DNA from: Zychaea mexicana | Taxonomy: Eukaryota > Mucoromycota > Mucoromycetes > Mucorales > Lichtheimiaceae | Direction of reading: 5' to 3' | Length of the DNA: 64,000 nt | NCBI RefSeq assembly: GCF_025766255.1 | Contig: NW_026516665.1 | Coordinates: 372,001 to 436,000 of the forward strand | Shown here: positions 10,983 to 22,052 of the stretch, one piece after another | Layout of the letters: each line of letters begins with the position of its first letter | How positions within the stretch are numbered: position 1 is the first letter of the stretch | Position numbers and translations under genes: made by a program | The notes under the pieces: model-generated | The model's input: the letters and a program-made list of their open reading frames with translations, nothing else | Told to the model about the DNA's origin: nothing | Databases searched by the model: none

Positions 10983-12427
10983 ACCCATTATTGCTGAATA
11001 AGTCCCACACACACGCACAATACAACATACCACTATTTCCTTTTACATATACTTCCAAGTTATCCATTTTGTACAGTTTGATATTCTTAGCTAGCCCCCC
11101 CTCTTTCCATGCATGTGTATTTTTGTATTTTTTTTTTCCATTCATCTTGTCTTTTTCACACGCATATCATATACCAAACCCAAAAAAAATTCCATGACGT
11201 ACTAATAGCGTCCCGCCGTTATTTTACTGTGGCAATCACTCTTTCTAGGTATATCTTTATTTGCCTCTCCTATCGAGCCTTATCTACTTGCTTTTTATCG
11301 TCATCAGCAGCTGTGATCATTGTATTGTCGCAAAGAGAAAGGGCCAATGGTACTAAAAAGAAAAGTTGCTATCCTGTTATACATTTCATATCATCATGCA
11401 TCCTGCCAAACAATCATAATATTCATTCACAATACCGACCTTTATAAATCTAATACACACTAATATGTAGCATAATTAAAGCACTCTAAACAATCAGAGG
11501 ATGTTTATGTTACGTACTTTAAGGGCATCAGCGTGTGTAATAGTACTAGTACCTCGATTGCCAATGATGCAACCTAAATTCCTTGCGTATTTTTGAACAT
11601 CTGCAAATTTCTTTGCTGTATTGGAAACTGTGTACATACAGTACAGTGTCGTTATTATGTTGAGAATGATATCGGTGAAGACATAAATCTTGCGTTAAAG
11701 GACCATCTCGCCAAGGGAGCTGCTAATATTGAAGTGCTGCCTCATAAGTTCTCGCTCATAGCTGTACTTGTTTTGATGGCTTCGTTCATATCCTTGCCAA
11801 TGTAGAATGACGTCTATAAAAGGAAGCTTGCTGATGCGCCACTAGCACTGAATATATTGCTGTGGCTGATATGGTGGCGTAACATCTCATCCATCCTCTA
11901 TCATTCTATTCAAACATATGTACGCACTCGATGGGTATGCAGACCAAGTAGGAAGAAATTTCTTATTGTAAATGCAATTAAAGTTTATGATATCTTTAAG
12001 CAGAAATCTATAATAACATATTCTAAGATCGTACCTGAATACTGGCTGGCCATATTACAAAATAATTGCAGCCATGTGTCCTTTTCAGTATAATCTCAGG
12101 ATGATACTCATCCTTAAGCTAAGGTAAAAATAATACAATCGTGAACGTAGTCAGTAAATCGCTATATGCTACTACTACTACTGCTATTGTCAAAAGAGTA
12201 TCAACATCGGTGGAAGAGCGTCGGAAAAGGATATCTGCCGATGTGACTGACTCCGCCGCTTGAGCAAACCGTGAGCGCGGGAGGCTTTCTGGTAAACATA
12301 TAATTTTTTGACATTTTCCACCACAAAGTAAGGAAACAAAAAAAAGAAACGATTCAGTAACAAGGTAGCAAACTTAAACTGTTATTTAACTCTTGAAATC
12401 TTACAAATTAGAAATATACACCACAAA
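10983..12427. other. Intergenic, 1.4 kb
   Basis: A CA- and T-rich 3' region of the methyltransferase gene, then AT-rich DNA. A 70-codon frame at 11593-11805 has no family resemblance that I recognise and no supporting splice structure. The last ~100 bases are the promoter and leader of the mL49 gene. Confidence 0.5.
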
Positions 12428-12745
12428 ATGCTTCGAACACTGATCCAGCAACACGTCACCAGACGATCATATACCACCACCGCCACCGAACGAGCTTACT
12501 TCATTTCACGAACTGCCAACAAAGGATTACCCGTCTATACCGACTTCAAGAACGGAGGCACGCAACAATTGACCATTATTCGTCGCGTTGAAGGCGATGC
12601 CGAAGCACTGAAAAACGAAATTGTGGAACTGTTTCCCGAAGCACCCAAGAACTTTGCACGTGTCAACCCAGTTAACAACCAGGTTATCTTGAAAGGTGTC
12701 CACATGAATGAGATCAAGCAGTGGCTTGTTGAAAAGGGATTTTAA
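12428..12745 (+). CDS. IMG2: Mitochondrial large-subunit ribosomal protein mL49
   Basis: A single exon codes for 105 residues. The body reads AYFISRTANKGLPVYTDFK, then GGTQQLTIIRRVEGDAEALK, and ends NNQVILKGVHMNEIKQWLVEKGF. This is the full mL49/Img2 domain: the R-T/S-xxxLPVYTDxKxGG entry, the central IRxxxGD, and the terminal VKGxHxxExxxWLxxxGF. The first ~20 residues (MLRTLIQQHVTRRSYTTT) are basic and hydroxylated with no acidic residue, as expected of a mitochondrial targeting sequence. Length is normal for fungal orthologues. The ATG at 12428 is the only start upstream of the conserved part, in an ACAAAATG context. Confidence 0.93.
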   Translation: MLRTLIQQHVTRRSYTTTATERAYFISRTANKGLPVYTDFKNGGTQQLTIIRRVEGDAEALKNEIVELFPEAPKNFARVNPVNNQVILKGVHMNEIKQWLVEKGF

Positions 12746-13217
12746 GACGTTCTTTATCTTCTTCCTCCCTCCCTGTCTCCCTCTCCAATAATAACATAGT
12801 ATAGAACACACACAAAAAAAGACAAACGCACATATACACACATGCTTGTAAATATATTTCTTTCAACTATTATACTATACATTAATGTAGTATCGGCAGT
12901 CTAGTAGTAGGGTTTTTGGGATGGTTGGCTAATATGTGGGTAAACTGGATATAAAGTAGACATGTGCTAACTATGAGGTATCAGATACATTAGCATGTAC
13001 TATATATAATCGCAGGGAAAGACGTAAGTACGACGTAATGGCCCTCTAGTTTTTGTTGACGCATCATGAAAAGCGATGATGGGAGTGATTGATTCAGATT
13101 TTCTTGCATTAAAGAGTCCAAAAAGGCCCGTTTTTCCCATTCAACACTTTCTTTTTCCTCTATCTTTTCTCCACATATCACCTTCCACTCAAAAAAAAAA
13201 AGAGCGACCAACTGACT
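12746..13217. other. Intergenic between mL49 and membrane-protein gene
   Basis: 472 bases with no coding signal. A pyrimidine-rich 3' UTR follows mL49, and a pyrimidine-rich leader with an A run (13190-13201) precedes the next start. Confidence 0.6.
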
Positions 13218-14094
13218 ATGGCGTATCATCCCGACATTCCATTGAGCCGCACCTTCATGGTTATGACACTGGAATCTTTTCTTGATGACTGGGCTGTCCG
13301 TGCCACCTGGATGGCATACAGTGCACTGTTTTCTCTCTGGTGCGCATCATGGCTTGCCAGTGCTGTCTCTACTGGTCATCGACAACCGTGGTCTCGTCGT
13401 GTGGTCATTGACGGTGATGGAAACTCGCTTCCGCAGCAAGAACAAGTGGCTTCAACGGCGAGTGACCCAGCCAGCACATCTATGCAAGAGAAGGACGAGA
13501 CCCAAGATGAAAAACTGTCTTCTTTGAAAAAGTCGGTAGCCACCAAAGCAGCGAAAACGCCAATGTCGCGTCATGATGCTGTTGCTCCCACTCCCTCCAA
13601 GACATCATCTGTTCAATCGTTTCTTGAGGTAAAAAAAAAAAAAGAAGCGAAAAGAATGTTTTACAGAATGTATTCGTTTCGTTTCTATATTACTCCTAAC
13701 ACACAGCATACACATGCGTAGAGCCTCAAGGAGTCTCGTGATATGCTGCGAGATCTCTCCCAGATGCTGATTTCTGCGCTTACAGTCAACACCTTTGCCA
13801 GCGGAACTCAACGAACGGCCATGGTGATTTCGTATTTGTAAGTAGTGGCAGTACATAATGGTCTTAGTTATGTAGCAGTCGATGTTATGATGGATGCAGA
13901 AGCTAAGGTTGATATACTAACAATCACACGTACCATGTACTAGTTTCTTGTCGTATGGCATCTATTCTGTTTTGAGCAACAACGCCAAAACTGTTCCCAC
14001 TGACGGAAGATGGTCAGTCCACAAGGTTGCCAAGGCTGGATTGCCCGTTGCAGCCATTGCCATTATCGGGCTTGCCTGGTATGAAGGCTTCTAA
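13218..14094 (+). CDS. Hypothetical membrane protein, three exons
   Basis: Exons 13218-13628, 13722-13837 and 13944-14094 join in frame to about 225 residues. I do not recognise the family. A hydrophobic stretch near residues 30-50 (WMAYSALFSLWCASWLASAV) suggests one membrane segment; the middle is Ser/Thr/Lys-rich and probably disordered; the C-terminal part has an amphipathic helix (SLKESRDMLRDLSQMLISAL) followed by two more hydrophobic segments, MVISYFFLSYGIYSVL and GLPVAAIAIIGLAW, and ends WYEGF. The compact terminal pair of helices after an amphipathic helix would suit an organelle-membrane protein, but this is inference. Consistent splice sites and conserved-looking C-terminal composition support a real gene. 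Confidence 0.7.
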
Positions 14095-14547
14095 TGCGTG
14101 TCCGTTGTTCTTACCTACGTAGCTGCTAGTACATTCAAAAAAAAATCCAGAATGAAGTAACCAATGCATAAGATCTGAAAACAAACAACAAACTTGTTTA
14201 TATGATACCAACATCCTTGCTTTACACTTGTATTACGGACCCATTTTTTCCCTTTGCAAACACAATAATAAAGAAGCGCACTCTTGCATTTCAATAATGA
14301 TAATATAACTTTCATGATAGTACATCGGATCATGCTAACTCTTTCTAGATACATCATAAAATAACAAATCAACTTCATCACGATATATATTGGACTACGA
14401 AAAGCAGAGTAAGATATATGTAAAGGCATTTACATATAGAGCACCAAAACCTGTATGCCAAATGTTGAAAAGATTAATCCTCTTTCTTTTCTGGTTTATA
14501 TTTTGTGCTTTTAATTTTTCGATATGTACAAAGTAGAGAAAATAAAT
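14095..14547. other. Convergent intergenic region
   Basis: This AT-rich stretch lies between the 3' ends of the + strand membrane-protein gene and the - strand RNA-binding gene. No coding, RNA or repeat signal was seen. Confidence 0.6.
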
Positions 14548-17504
14548 TTATGCTGCACCATCAACTGGTGCTTCGCTTGTGGTAGCAGCTGTAGTGGTAC
14601 TAGTGGGAGTAGAGGGTTGCGATGAACCATTCGACATCGCGCCGGTATACCATGAAAACTCAAGCTTTCCGCGAGGTGTACTTGTTCCGCCCACCATTGC
14701 CTACAGTGTTCCATCCATCAAAGTCAATAAATGCCTTTTTTACATATACAAAACAGAATACACATCTCATAAACCGTATCTTTTCTTCCTTTCCAATTGC
14801 CATACCTTTTCTGATTCGAAACGCTGGCTATAATCCACAATAATACCATCTTCATGTGATTCGACCATCGTTAAGTTACCGAATTGCTATACAATTTGTG
14901 ATGCATAAGTGTTGGCTTTTCACTCTATCCAACAAACAAAAATTTCCCTCTTATTGATACGCTACCTCAAAATGCTTACGCATCTCATCCTTTGCATCCT
15001 CAGGAACACCTTTTACAAATATCTTAGTTGGGCGATTATCCAAGCTGTAACGCACCGCGCCACCACCTCGCATTCTCGGGTAACCCCGTCCACGACCATA
15101 ATAGCCACCACGGCCTCCGTGGTAACCACCACCCTGACTCTGTGGTGTGATTCCAAGAGATGCAGCCTGTTGTTGATAAAGATGTTAAAAACATTCGCCA
15201 ATCATGCTCACATGTAGCACACTCTCATAACCCCTTCTAACCAATTTACCTCTGCTTCTAATTTCGCCAGCTTGGCGGCAAGCTCTTCTGAAGATGTAGC
15301 GGTTGCACCATCAGCGGTCTCACCGGTTGGTTCTGAAGCAGTAGCATAAGGAGATGCTTCAGCAGGCGTCTGTTGAGTGGGAGCTTGTGCACTGGCGGAT
15401 GCCGCCGCGGTAGTCGTCATGGAAGGAGGTAAAGCTGAAGCTTTTGCTGCGCGTGAGATATCGATATCTTTCGCAATTTTTTTAAGAGATTTCAACAGCT
15501 CTTCCTTTTCCGCTTTCGTCATATCCTTGGAGTTTGAGAGCTTCCCCATCAGTTGCTTTTGTTCTTCAATCTGCTTCTGTAGCAGCTGCTCCTTTTGCTT
15601 TTGGACGTCAAGGATAGCCTTCATGCGTTCCTGATGCTTCTTTTGCTTCTCCTCCCGTAGCTTGGCAAGTTCAGCGGCTCGTGCAGCAACTTCTTCCGGA
15701 TCAGGCTCGCTTTGTCGTTTCATAGATGTCGTAGTCGATGGTGATGATTTAGTGTCTGGCTTTGCTCGTCCTCCAGAGGCGTCGGATGATGCTGCCTTAT
15801 TATCGTCTTCATTCTCTTTGCACCAATACACTTTCACGAAACGATTGTCGAATATAGGGTCGGGTGAGCTATAGGCCGCATTTGCTTCTGCATTGGTTGC
15901 AAACTGTAAGATGGCTTTGTGCATGTGACTTTGGACGCTGATGTTGGTCAGGGAACCGAACTTTTTAAAGTACTCGTTGACTTTCGAAATCTCGCAGAAT
16001 TCCGTCGGTATATTTTCTACCACCAGGGTCGTGTTTTGTCGCTTATGGTGTACTGGTCCCATATGACCGCCGCCACGTCCTCGACCGCCTCGTCCTCCTC
16101 GACCCCGCATCATTCCTCCACCACGAGGTGTAGCAAACATCCGATTACCGCCCATGTTGTCAGAAGTTGCAGGCATCATCATGCCAGGAACATCAACGGG
16201 GAACGATGGAATGTTGCCACTGTTTGGCATCAGTGTTGCGCGTTCTGGGTCATATGCATCTAGGGTACCATGAAAGTAGTGCGAGTTAGATGCATCATTC
16301 AATTATGATCTCTCATACCAACGACATCTTTATGATTACTACCACCGCCAATTATTACCAAAGTTACCAGGCATTCCAAAGAACGGTGGTGCTGCCTGTT
16401 GTTGCTGATACAGAGGTGGGCCCATTTGAGTAGACACATTGGGAAAAGTTGGTGTGCTGAACGAACCATCGTCTACAACAATTCTGTCTGCTCCATGATC
16501 GTATGGGCACATATCACCTCGCGTACAGTATCCCCTTTCTAAAACAAACATAAAAAAGTCACATATAACAGGCACATGTTAATCTTCATAATGAAGTTGA
16601 TGGGTTTTCCATACAGCGTAAAACAAGAATTGCGTTTACACGTACCATTATAATCTCGGCAAAGAGGACGCATAGGACGACCGCCACTTATATCGCCTCG
16701 ATATCCACCACGACCTCCTCCTCCTCCTGGTCCTCGATGCGGCGGTAATGACGACAGATGTTGCTGTCTGCGGTCATACATGGCTGCAGGTCCTCGAGGA
16801 ATCGAGTTTGAACCCGTACGATAACCTTCGTTACGTGAATGTCTACTGCCTCCATAGCCATCAGATACGTGGCGTCTGTCTCTGCTGCTACCGCTGCTAT
16901 TATAATGTCTATCATCTCCAGAGGAACGCGAATATCGACCGTCGTTGTCGCGTGCTGCTTCCGACCTTGGTCGTCGATGCTTGAAATTGCGGTCGCCGTC
17001 ATCCTCCTCATCAGAATAATCGCTTGCCTGACGACTGCGTTCTGGTGCACGTGAATCATTGTTACTATCGTGTTTGTCGTTCGAATCATATCCTAATTCC
17101 TTGAACAATCTGTCAATGAAAGGACCGGTCTCTATAAAGTAAATATATTTTCAAAAGTTAAAAAAAGTTAATATAATACTGGACTAAAACCACACAACGT
17201 ACGACCAAATATAAGTGGTGTGTTCATGATGCTTTACGGCAAGTAAGAAAGAAAGAAACTTACGATCGCCAAAAAATTCCCTCAACTTCTCGTCAAGTGA
17301 TTGTCGAAGAATGTGTGGTGGATCACCAGAACCTATCAAGGCGGTAATGTACTGCGCTACCAAGTCCGGATCAGCATCGCATCTATACGTGAACATCCAT
17401 TAGCTCTCGCATTAAAAACTCAATGCATTTGCTAGAACGTACAATGTTTGGACTTCACGAATAAGATAGGATTGAAGTGCAGAACCCTGTAAATTGCTTG
17501 ACAT
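14548..17504 (-). CDS. RBM26/RBM27 (Rmn1)-like RNA-binding protein: PWI-like, CCCH, RRM
   Basis: Eight exons on the minus strand (17504-17443, 17382-17264, 17131-16646, 16538-16359, 16259-15250, 15166-14966, 14886-14806, 14700-14548) give about 763 residues. In order: a PWI-like N-terminal fold (VQTLCDADPDLVAQYITALI ... LDEKLREFFG), an Arg/Ser/Asp-rich region, a C-x8-C-x5-C-x3-H zinc finger (CRDYNERGYCTRGDMCPYDH), an RG/GG-rich linker, an RRM (TTLVVENIPTEFCEISKVNE ... FGSLTNI), a long Lys/Glu/Gln coiled coil, a second RG-rich patch, and a terminal RRM-like fold (TKIFVKGVPEDAKDEMRKHF ... KLEFSW). This is the architecture of human RBM26/27, which act in the PAXT nuclear RNA-decay connection, and of fission yeast Rmn1 in the MTREC system. 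A role in exosome targeting of nuclear transcripts is inferred from family. Confidence 0.88.
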
Positions 17505-19849
17505 GACAGGCAACTTATAAAAAAAAGGGGAAGAAGGAAAGATCGAGTAACGCAGCTCTTTTTTTTTCTTACGTTGAGTGAGCGGACGCTGTGTTTTTTT
17601 TTTGGCTTCTTGCTTTACAGGCAACTCAGCTTGATTTCGTCGTTGCGCCACGTGACCTCTTATTTTTGCTGCGCGCTGGTACGATGCCTTGATTTCAAAA
17701 CTACAATGATTTCTCTTTATGTATAAACATGTATAGAAGCTACTTATAGGTAAAAAAAAGAGCAAGGTGTATTCATTGCATTTTAAAAGTCGCTCTACTA
17801 TATCGATCATAAAGTAATTCTTTGTTCCCAGATCCTGTGTTCTTCGGCTTTTTAGGAAAGGTTGAGAGCTCCCCTTGCTATGTTTAATCGTTGAATTTGG
17901 TGCTGAACTCGCTACATAGCGCTGTTAATATTTACCTTATTCGACAAAGATATGCGGGCTAGATGCTGGACAAGGATACTCACTTGTAAGTGTGATCGTT
18001 TGCTTGCTTTTCCTCTTCTTCTCCTTTATTTTGGTGAAGTATTGTTTGTTATTGGATGGAGCTATAATCATCTATTAAAATAGTAGTTGTGAATATGATC
18101 TTGCGTCACGGGTGGTCAAATCATACGGATACCATCGACGACAACTGTAGAAAGAGATTTCGCCATCGGCGATGATAATAATCATCTGTTACTGTTTTCT
18201 CTCCATTACTCTCTAGGTACGATGATAAAGAAAAACAGCCAAGATATCCCTTTAAATTACGCTAACCAAGAGTAGCTGAACTTGGAGTGAGCTGACTATG
18301 TAAAAACAGTACTTTGCACAATAATGTTGCTGCCATATGCCATGTTTTGTTGACACTGTATTGAGCATCATCTGATGTACCAAAGCTGACGCAATCGTTT
18401 TTACATACAATAAGAGAGAAATTGTCTAAGCGCACGACGAGTGATGAACGAACAGAATGTGGAGTTTGAGAATTATCACATATCTCACGAAAGGCCAAAC
18501 ATGCTAGTTTTGGGCATACATCGCAACACATCCTTTTTGATGTAAGTTAGTACTTTTCCAAATATAATTCTTGCTTTCTAATATTGCATAAACGTCGACG
18601 AGAAGCTGATAGATGAAAAGCGTTTTAGCAGCGCAGTATTCATACAGTATATGCTCCGTAGTTGAAAAGGGGCAGGGGTGATGGTGTCGCTGTTGGTGTT
18701 GACTTGTGATACTGGTGATGTGATGATGGCAAATGCATCACAGGAGGTTGTTGGGGAATGACTTCTGTTTATAGTTAGTGGTATCAGTGATGCTGACGCC
18801 ACACAGCAGCACATATGCAAAACGTAGCATCGATATGTATGGAATTGATCGTTGTGCTTCTTTGAAATACCAAACGTGTACGATACAGAATCGAAAAAAA
18901 AAAGCAGAATATAATTTCGGGTCATGAGATCCTGCTCCCCCGTTTAGATTGCTTAGGATATAGCTTTGCTGTGTTTATGTATTGCTGCTATATTGCTGTG
19001 TATATACTATTCAGATACTCATATAAAATCCAATAGCGATGCTGACACGGTTGTCTTTTAAATTCTTTGCCTGGGGTTCAAAAACAAAAGTGAGGCAAAA
19101 TGGCAGATCGACAAAAGAAGACAACAGTTCGTTTTGAATGGGTGGGTGTGTACAGCATATGCAAGATGGGGCCGTTCCACCCCCAAATATGGATGTAGAC
19201 AGAAAGAGAGCCGTTGTCTAACTGGGGCTCTCGACAACAACATTATCATCACAGACGTATCACCCTGCTTACGCAAATATACAAACTTGTACCCTTTCAT
19301 CTACGAGTCGACAGTAGGGAGAACAACCTGAAAGAGATAAATGGATGCATTTACTATTGAACGAGGCATGCATTTTCTTTTAAACGATGGTGCTGGTTGT
19401 GTTGTGTGTTTCCTTGTGAGGTGCTGGTTTCAATAGGCCCAATCTGATTGGCTGACTGGCTGGCGTTTCTTAGGGAAAGAAGAGACACAATGACAGGAAA
19501 TCCAGCTACGCGTGCGCACCATACGCATACATCACACCGGCTGTTTCCAGCACGGCCTTTATTGTGCGATATTTCCACGTTTTTCCTGCTGTTGGTAGTG
19601 CTTGTTGAGCAGCATTATTAGTGTTATTTTGCAAAGAATGCCGACCCATATTTCTTTGGCTCTTACATATATAACTTGGTCAGTTTTCATCTCTTTTATT
19701 TTTCCTCTTATTTGCTCTCCCATTCTTTCCTGTTTCTGCTCGAGTAGTGCCCCCCTCCTCTCTTTAATAATCAAGATAACTGCTAGCTTTTCAACACTAG
19801 CTTCACTGAACCCACACTCCCATTCTTTTACTCTACACTGTCCAATCAA
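17505..19849. other. Divergent intergenic region, 2.3 kb
   Basis: This shared upstream region separates the - strand Rmn1-like gene from the + strand Zn2Cys6 gene. I see no credible open frame, RNA gene or inverted-repeat element. A and T runs cluster near both gene starts. The size suggests a sizeable regulatory region for the zinc-cluster gene, which is inference. Confidence 0.5.
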
Positions 19850-21617
19850 ATGTACAGCTGTGACCTGTTCTATGGAGATGAGGCATTTAATTTTGGACAA
19901 GATGAAAAGCATCAATTACAGCAACAACAATCCCTCTTTCAGCACCATCAGCAGCAGCAGCTACAGCAGCAACACCAACACCAAGGGTTACTCTTGAACG
20001 ACGCATACCCCAAACTACAGCCTTTATTGGATTACACACCGGACTTGGTTCCTAATGATACGCCAGACGACGATCCATTAACGAGCTTTGACGATTTATG
20101 CATGCCAACCTCGTCGTCGTCACCTCAGGTATCGTCGTATTTACAATATCTCAAAGAACCACCCGCGTCGGTCGACTATTCAAGCGTAATGATGCCCGTA
20201 ATGTCAGCAGCGACATCAGCTACTTCCACAGTCGACGATGCTTCTGCTGCTGCTGCTGCTGCCGCAGCCGCAGCCGCAGCATGTTGTTGGCCTGGAATGG
20301 ACGCCACTGCAAACAGTCTACTTCTATGTCCAAACACAATGTTAGCACCCGAAATTTCAACAACACCAACAGCAACAGCATCGACAACGACAGGACTACG
20401 AGCAGGAGGAAACAACTGGTTTTGTGAGCCTCCTGAAGCCTACTTTGGCAGCGATTTCTGCAGCGAACCAACCAGCAGTAGTCCTGACGACGGTTTTCAC
20501 CATGATTCGCTAAGTGGCATGACCCGAGAATACGTCAGTCTGAGCGTAAGTTTTATTTTTGGATGAAATATACCAAAACAAGAAAGGGGAAGATTGAGCG
20601 GGAGGACATGGGTTTTCTGTCGTGTAACATATGCACCGACAATCATCCATATATGCAAAAAAACGTATATATTCAAGTATAGCGGTAATTTACAGGATGT
20701 CAACTCGTTTGTCGCAGAAGCAGATTCTCAAAAGCATGCTGCGTCTATCCACCTTTCCTATTCGACTCCAGAGAACTTACAGTTTCTCGGAAACGAGGAC
20801 AGCCTAGCACAATTGTCAAGCTTTGCTTCTGTGCCGGCGTCATTAACCAACTTGGCGCCTCCTCTCCCACCACCTTCCCATCATAATCACAACCATCTCA
20901 ATGAACATCAGCACCACAGCAATCAAAACCAGCCATCATTAACACCACAATCTCCCGATCACGATGACTCTGACAGTGAAACAGTATCCTCCACTCGGTC
21001 AATCACATACTGGAAAGGCGACTTGTGGAAATCTGCCTACGACAAAGTGGCAATGAAGCGGTCGAGGAGAAAGAAGATCAACAGAAAGAAGTCGGATATT
21101 TTATCCAAACACAAGCGTAGCGGCAACAATAACAAGAAGTCGGTTTCTCGGTCTTCACCATTGCCTGCATCCGAGAGTATCAGTACATTTTTAGCACGCC
21201 AAAGATTATCAGATGACGAAGAGCAGCACCAGCCTCCACAACCACAGCATCCACCAGAAGAGGAATACGACATGGAAGAGGAGGATGACGAATATGTTTT
21301 CCGTGGTGATGGTAATGATTCATCAATGATAGCATATTGGGTGCAGAAACAACGATAGCAATGGCGGCAATGCAATGAAAGCTGACGTTACTTAAAAAAA
21401 ATGTGCAGGCCAATCTACTAGTAGCCTGAGAAAGGGCCGAAACGTCGACAAAGCATGTAACCACTGCAAGCGATCTCATTTGCGCTGTGATAACATGCGG
21501 CCGTGTCGACGATGCGTTGCCACAGGGAAAACTGGATGCAAAGATGTCGAGCATAAACCAAGAGGTCGGCCAAGGCTCAACAAGAACCAACATAGTGTAA
21601 AGACCAGAGGAATATAA
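19850..21617 (+). CDS. Zn(II)2Cys6 transcription factor with C-terminal zinc cluster
   Basis: Exons 19850-20545, 20696-21311 and 21409-21617 give about 506 residues. The zinc cluster is in the last exon, roughly residues 454-481: CNHCKRSHLRC then DNMRPCRRCVATGKTGC (C-x2-C-x6-C-x5-C-x2-C-x7-C), followed by a basic HKPRGRPRLNK tail. Such clusters bind CGG-type half-sites in fungal promoters. The spacing and the KPRGRPR tail resemble Rds2/Ert1-type regulators of carbon metabolism; that is a loose resemblance, not an assignment. The rest is low-complexity: Gln/His runs near the start, a 12-residue Ala tract at about 20243-20280, acidic stretches (DMEEEDDEYV), and a basic KRSRRKKINRKK segment that could be a nuclear localisation signal. 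A cluster at the extreme C-terminus is unusual, since most fungal proteins of the class carry it near the N-terminus. Confidence 0.85.
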
Positions 21618-22052
21618 AGAAGGTGTTGCATACTTTCCTTACTTCCACTTTTCATCCCTTTCCCCTCTTCTAGATCACTTCTTGAGACTTAGTTATAGTT
21701 CGACACACATCCTCCTACCTTCCCTATAATTTTCATCCGACCTTTATACCCTTTTATTTTACAATTACTATAACTATCACTATTACTACTTCGTACGTGT
21801 ATAAACTGAAAAATGTATAAACACGAACCCGCCAAATAATCACGTAAAGGCGATAATTCAACAATTAATAAATGTTCCGACCCATTTCACTACAACTATG
21901 ATATCCGTAGAGCAATATTGCTTTTAAATAATTACTATTATTACTGCGCATCACCCTTTATCTAAAACATTGCGCTACATATATATGATATTATATGGTG
22001 TGTGTGTGTGTGTATGTGGGTGGGCGTTCGGTGTACACGTAAGAGATACAAA
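21618..22052. other. Convergent intergenic region with (GT)n tract
   Basis: AT-rich 3' regions of the Zn2Cys6 (+) and ArfGAP (-) genes. A GT dinucleotide run lies at about 21998-22013. Nothing else was seen. Confidence 0.6.

Noticed and set aside
11593..11805. 70-codon plus-strand frame
   Set aside because: No recognised family, no splice partners and AT-rich context; kept only as a note in the intergenic entry.
15377..16263. Plus-strand frames opposite the RRM exon
   Set aside because: They are shadows of the minus-strand RBM26-like coding sequence, with Ser/Cys-rich readings typical of antisense Glu/Lys coding.
16339..16358. Stop after FGNNWRW in the RBM26-like gene
   Set aside because: The stop is in an intron with donor GTAATA at 16358; the RRM exon continues in frame from 16259.
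19842..19846. CCAAT box before the Zn2Cys6 gene
   Set aside because: It lies 3 bases from the start codon, too close to be a promoter element.
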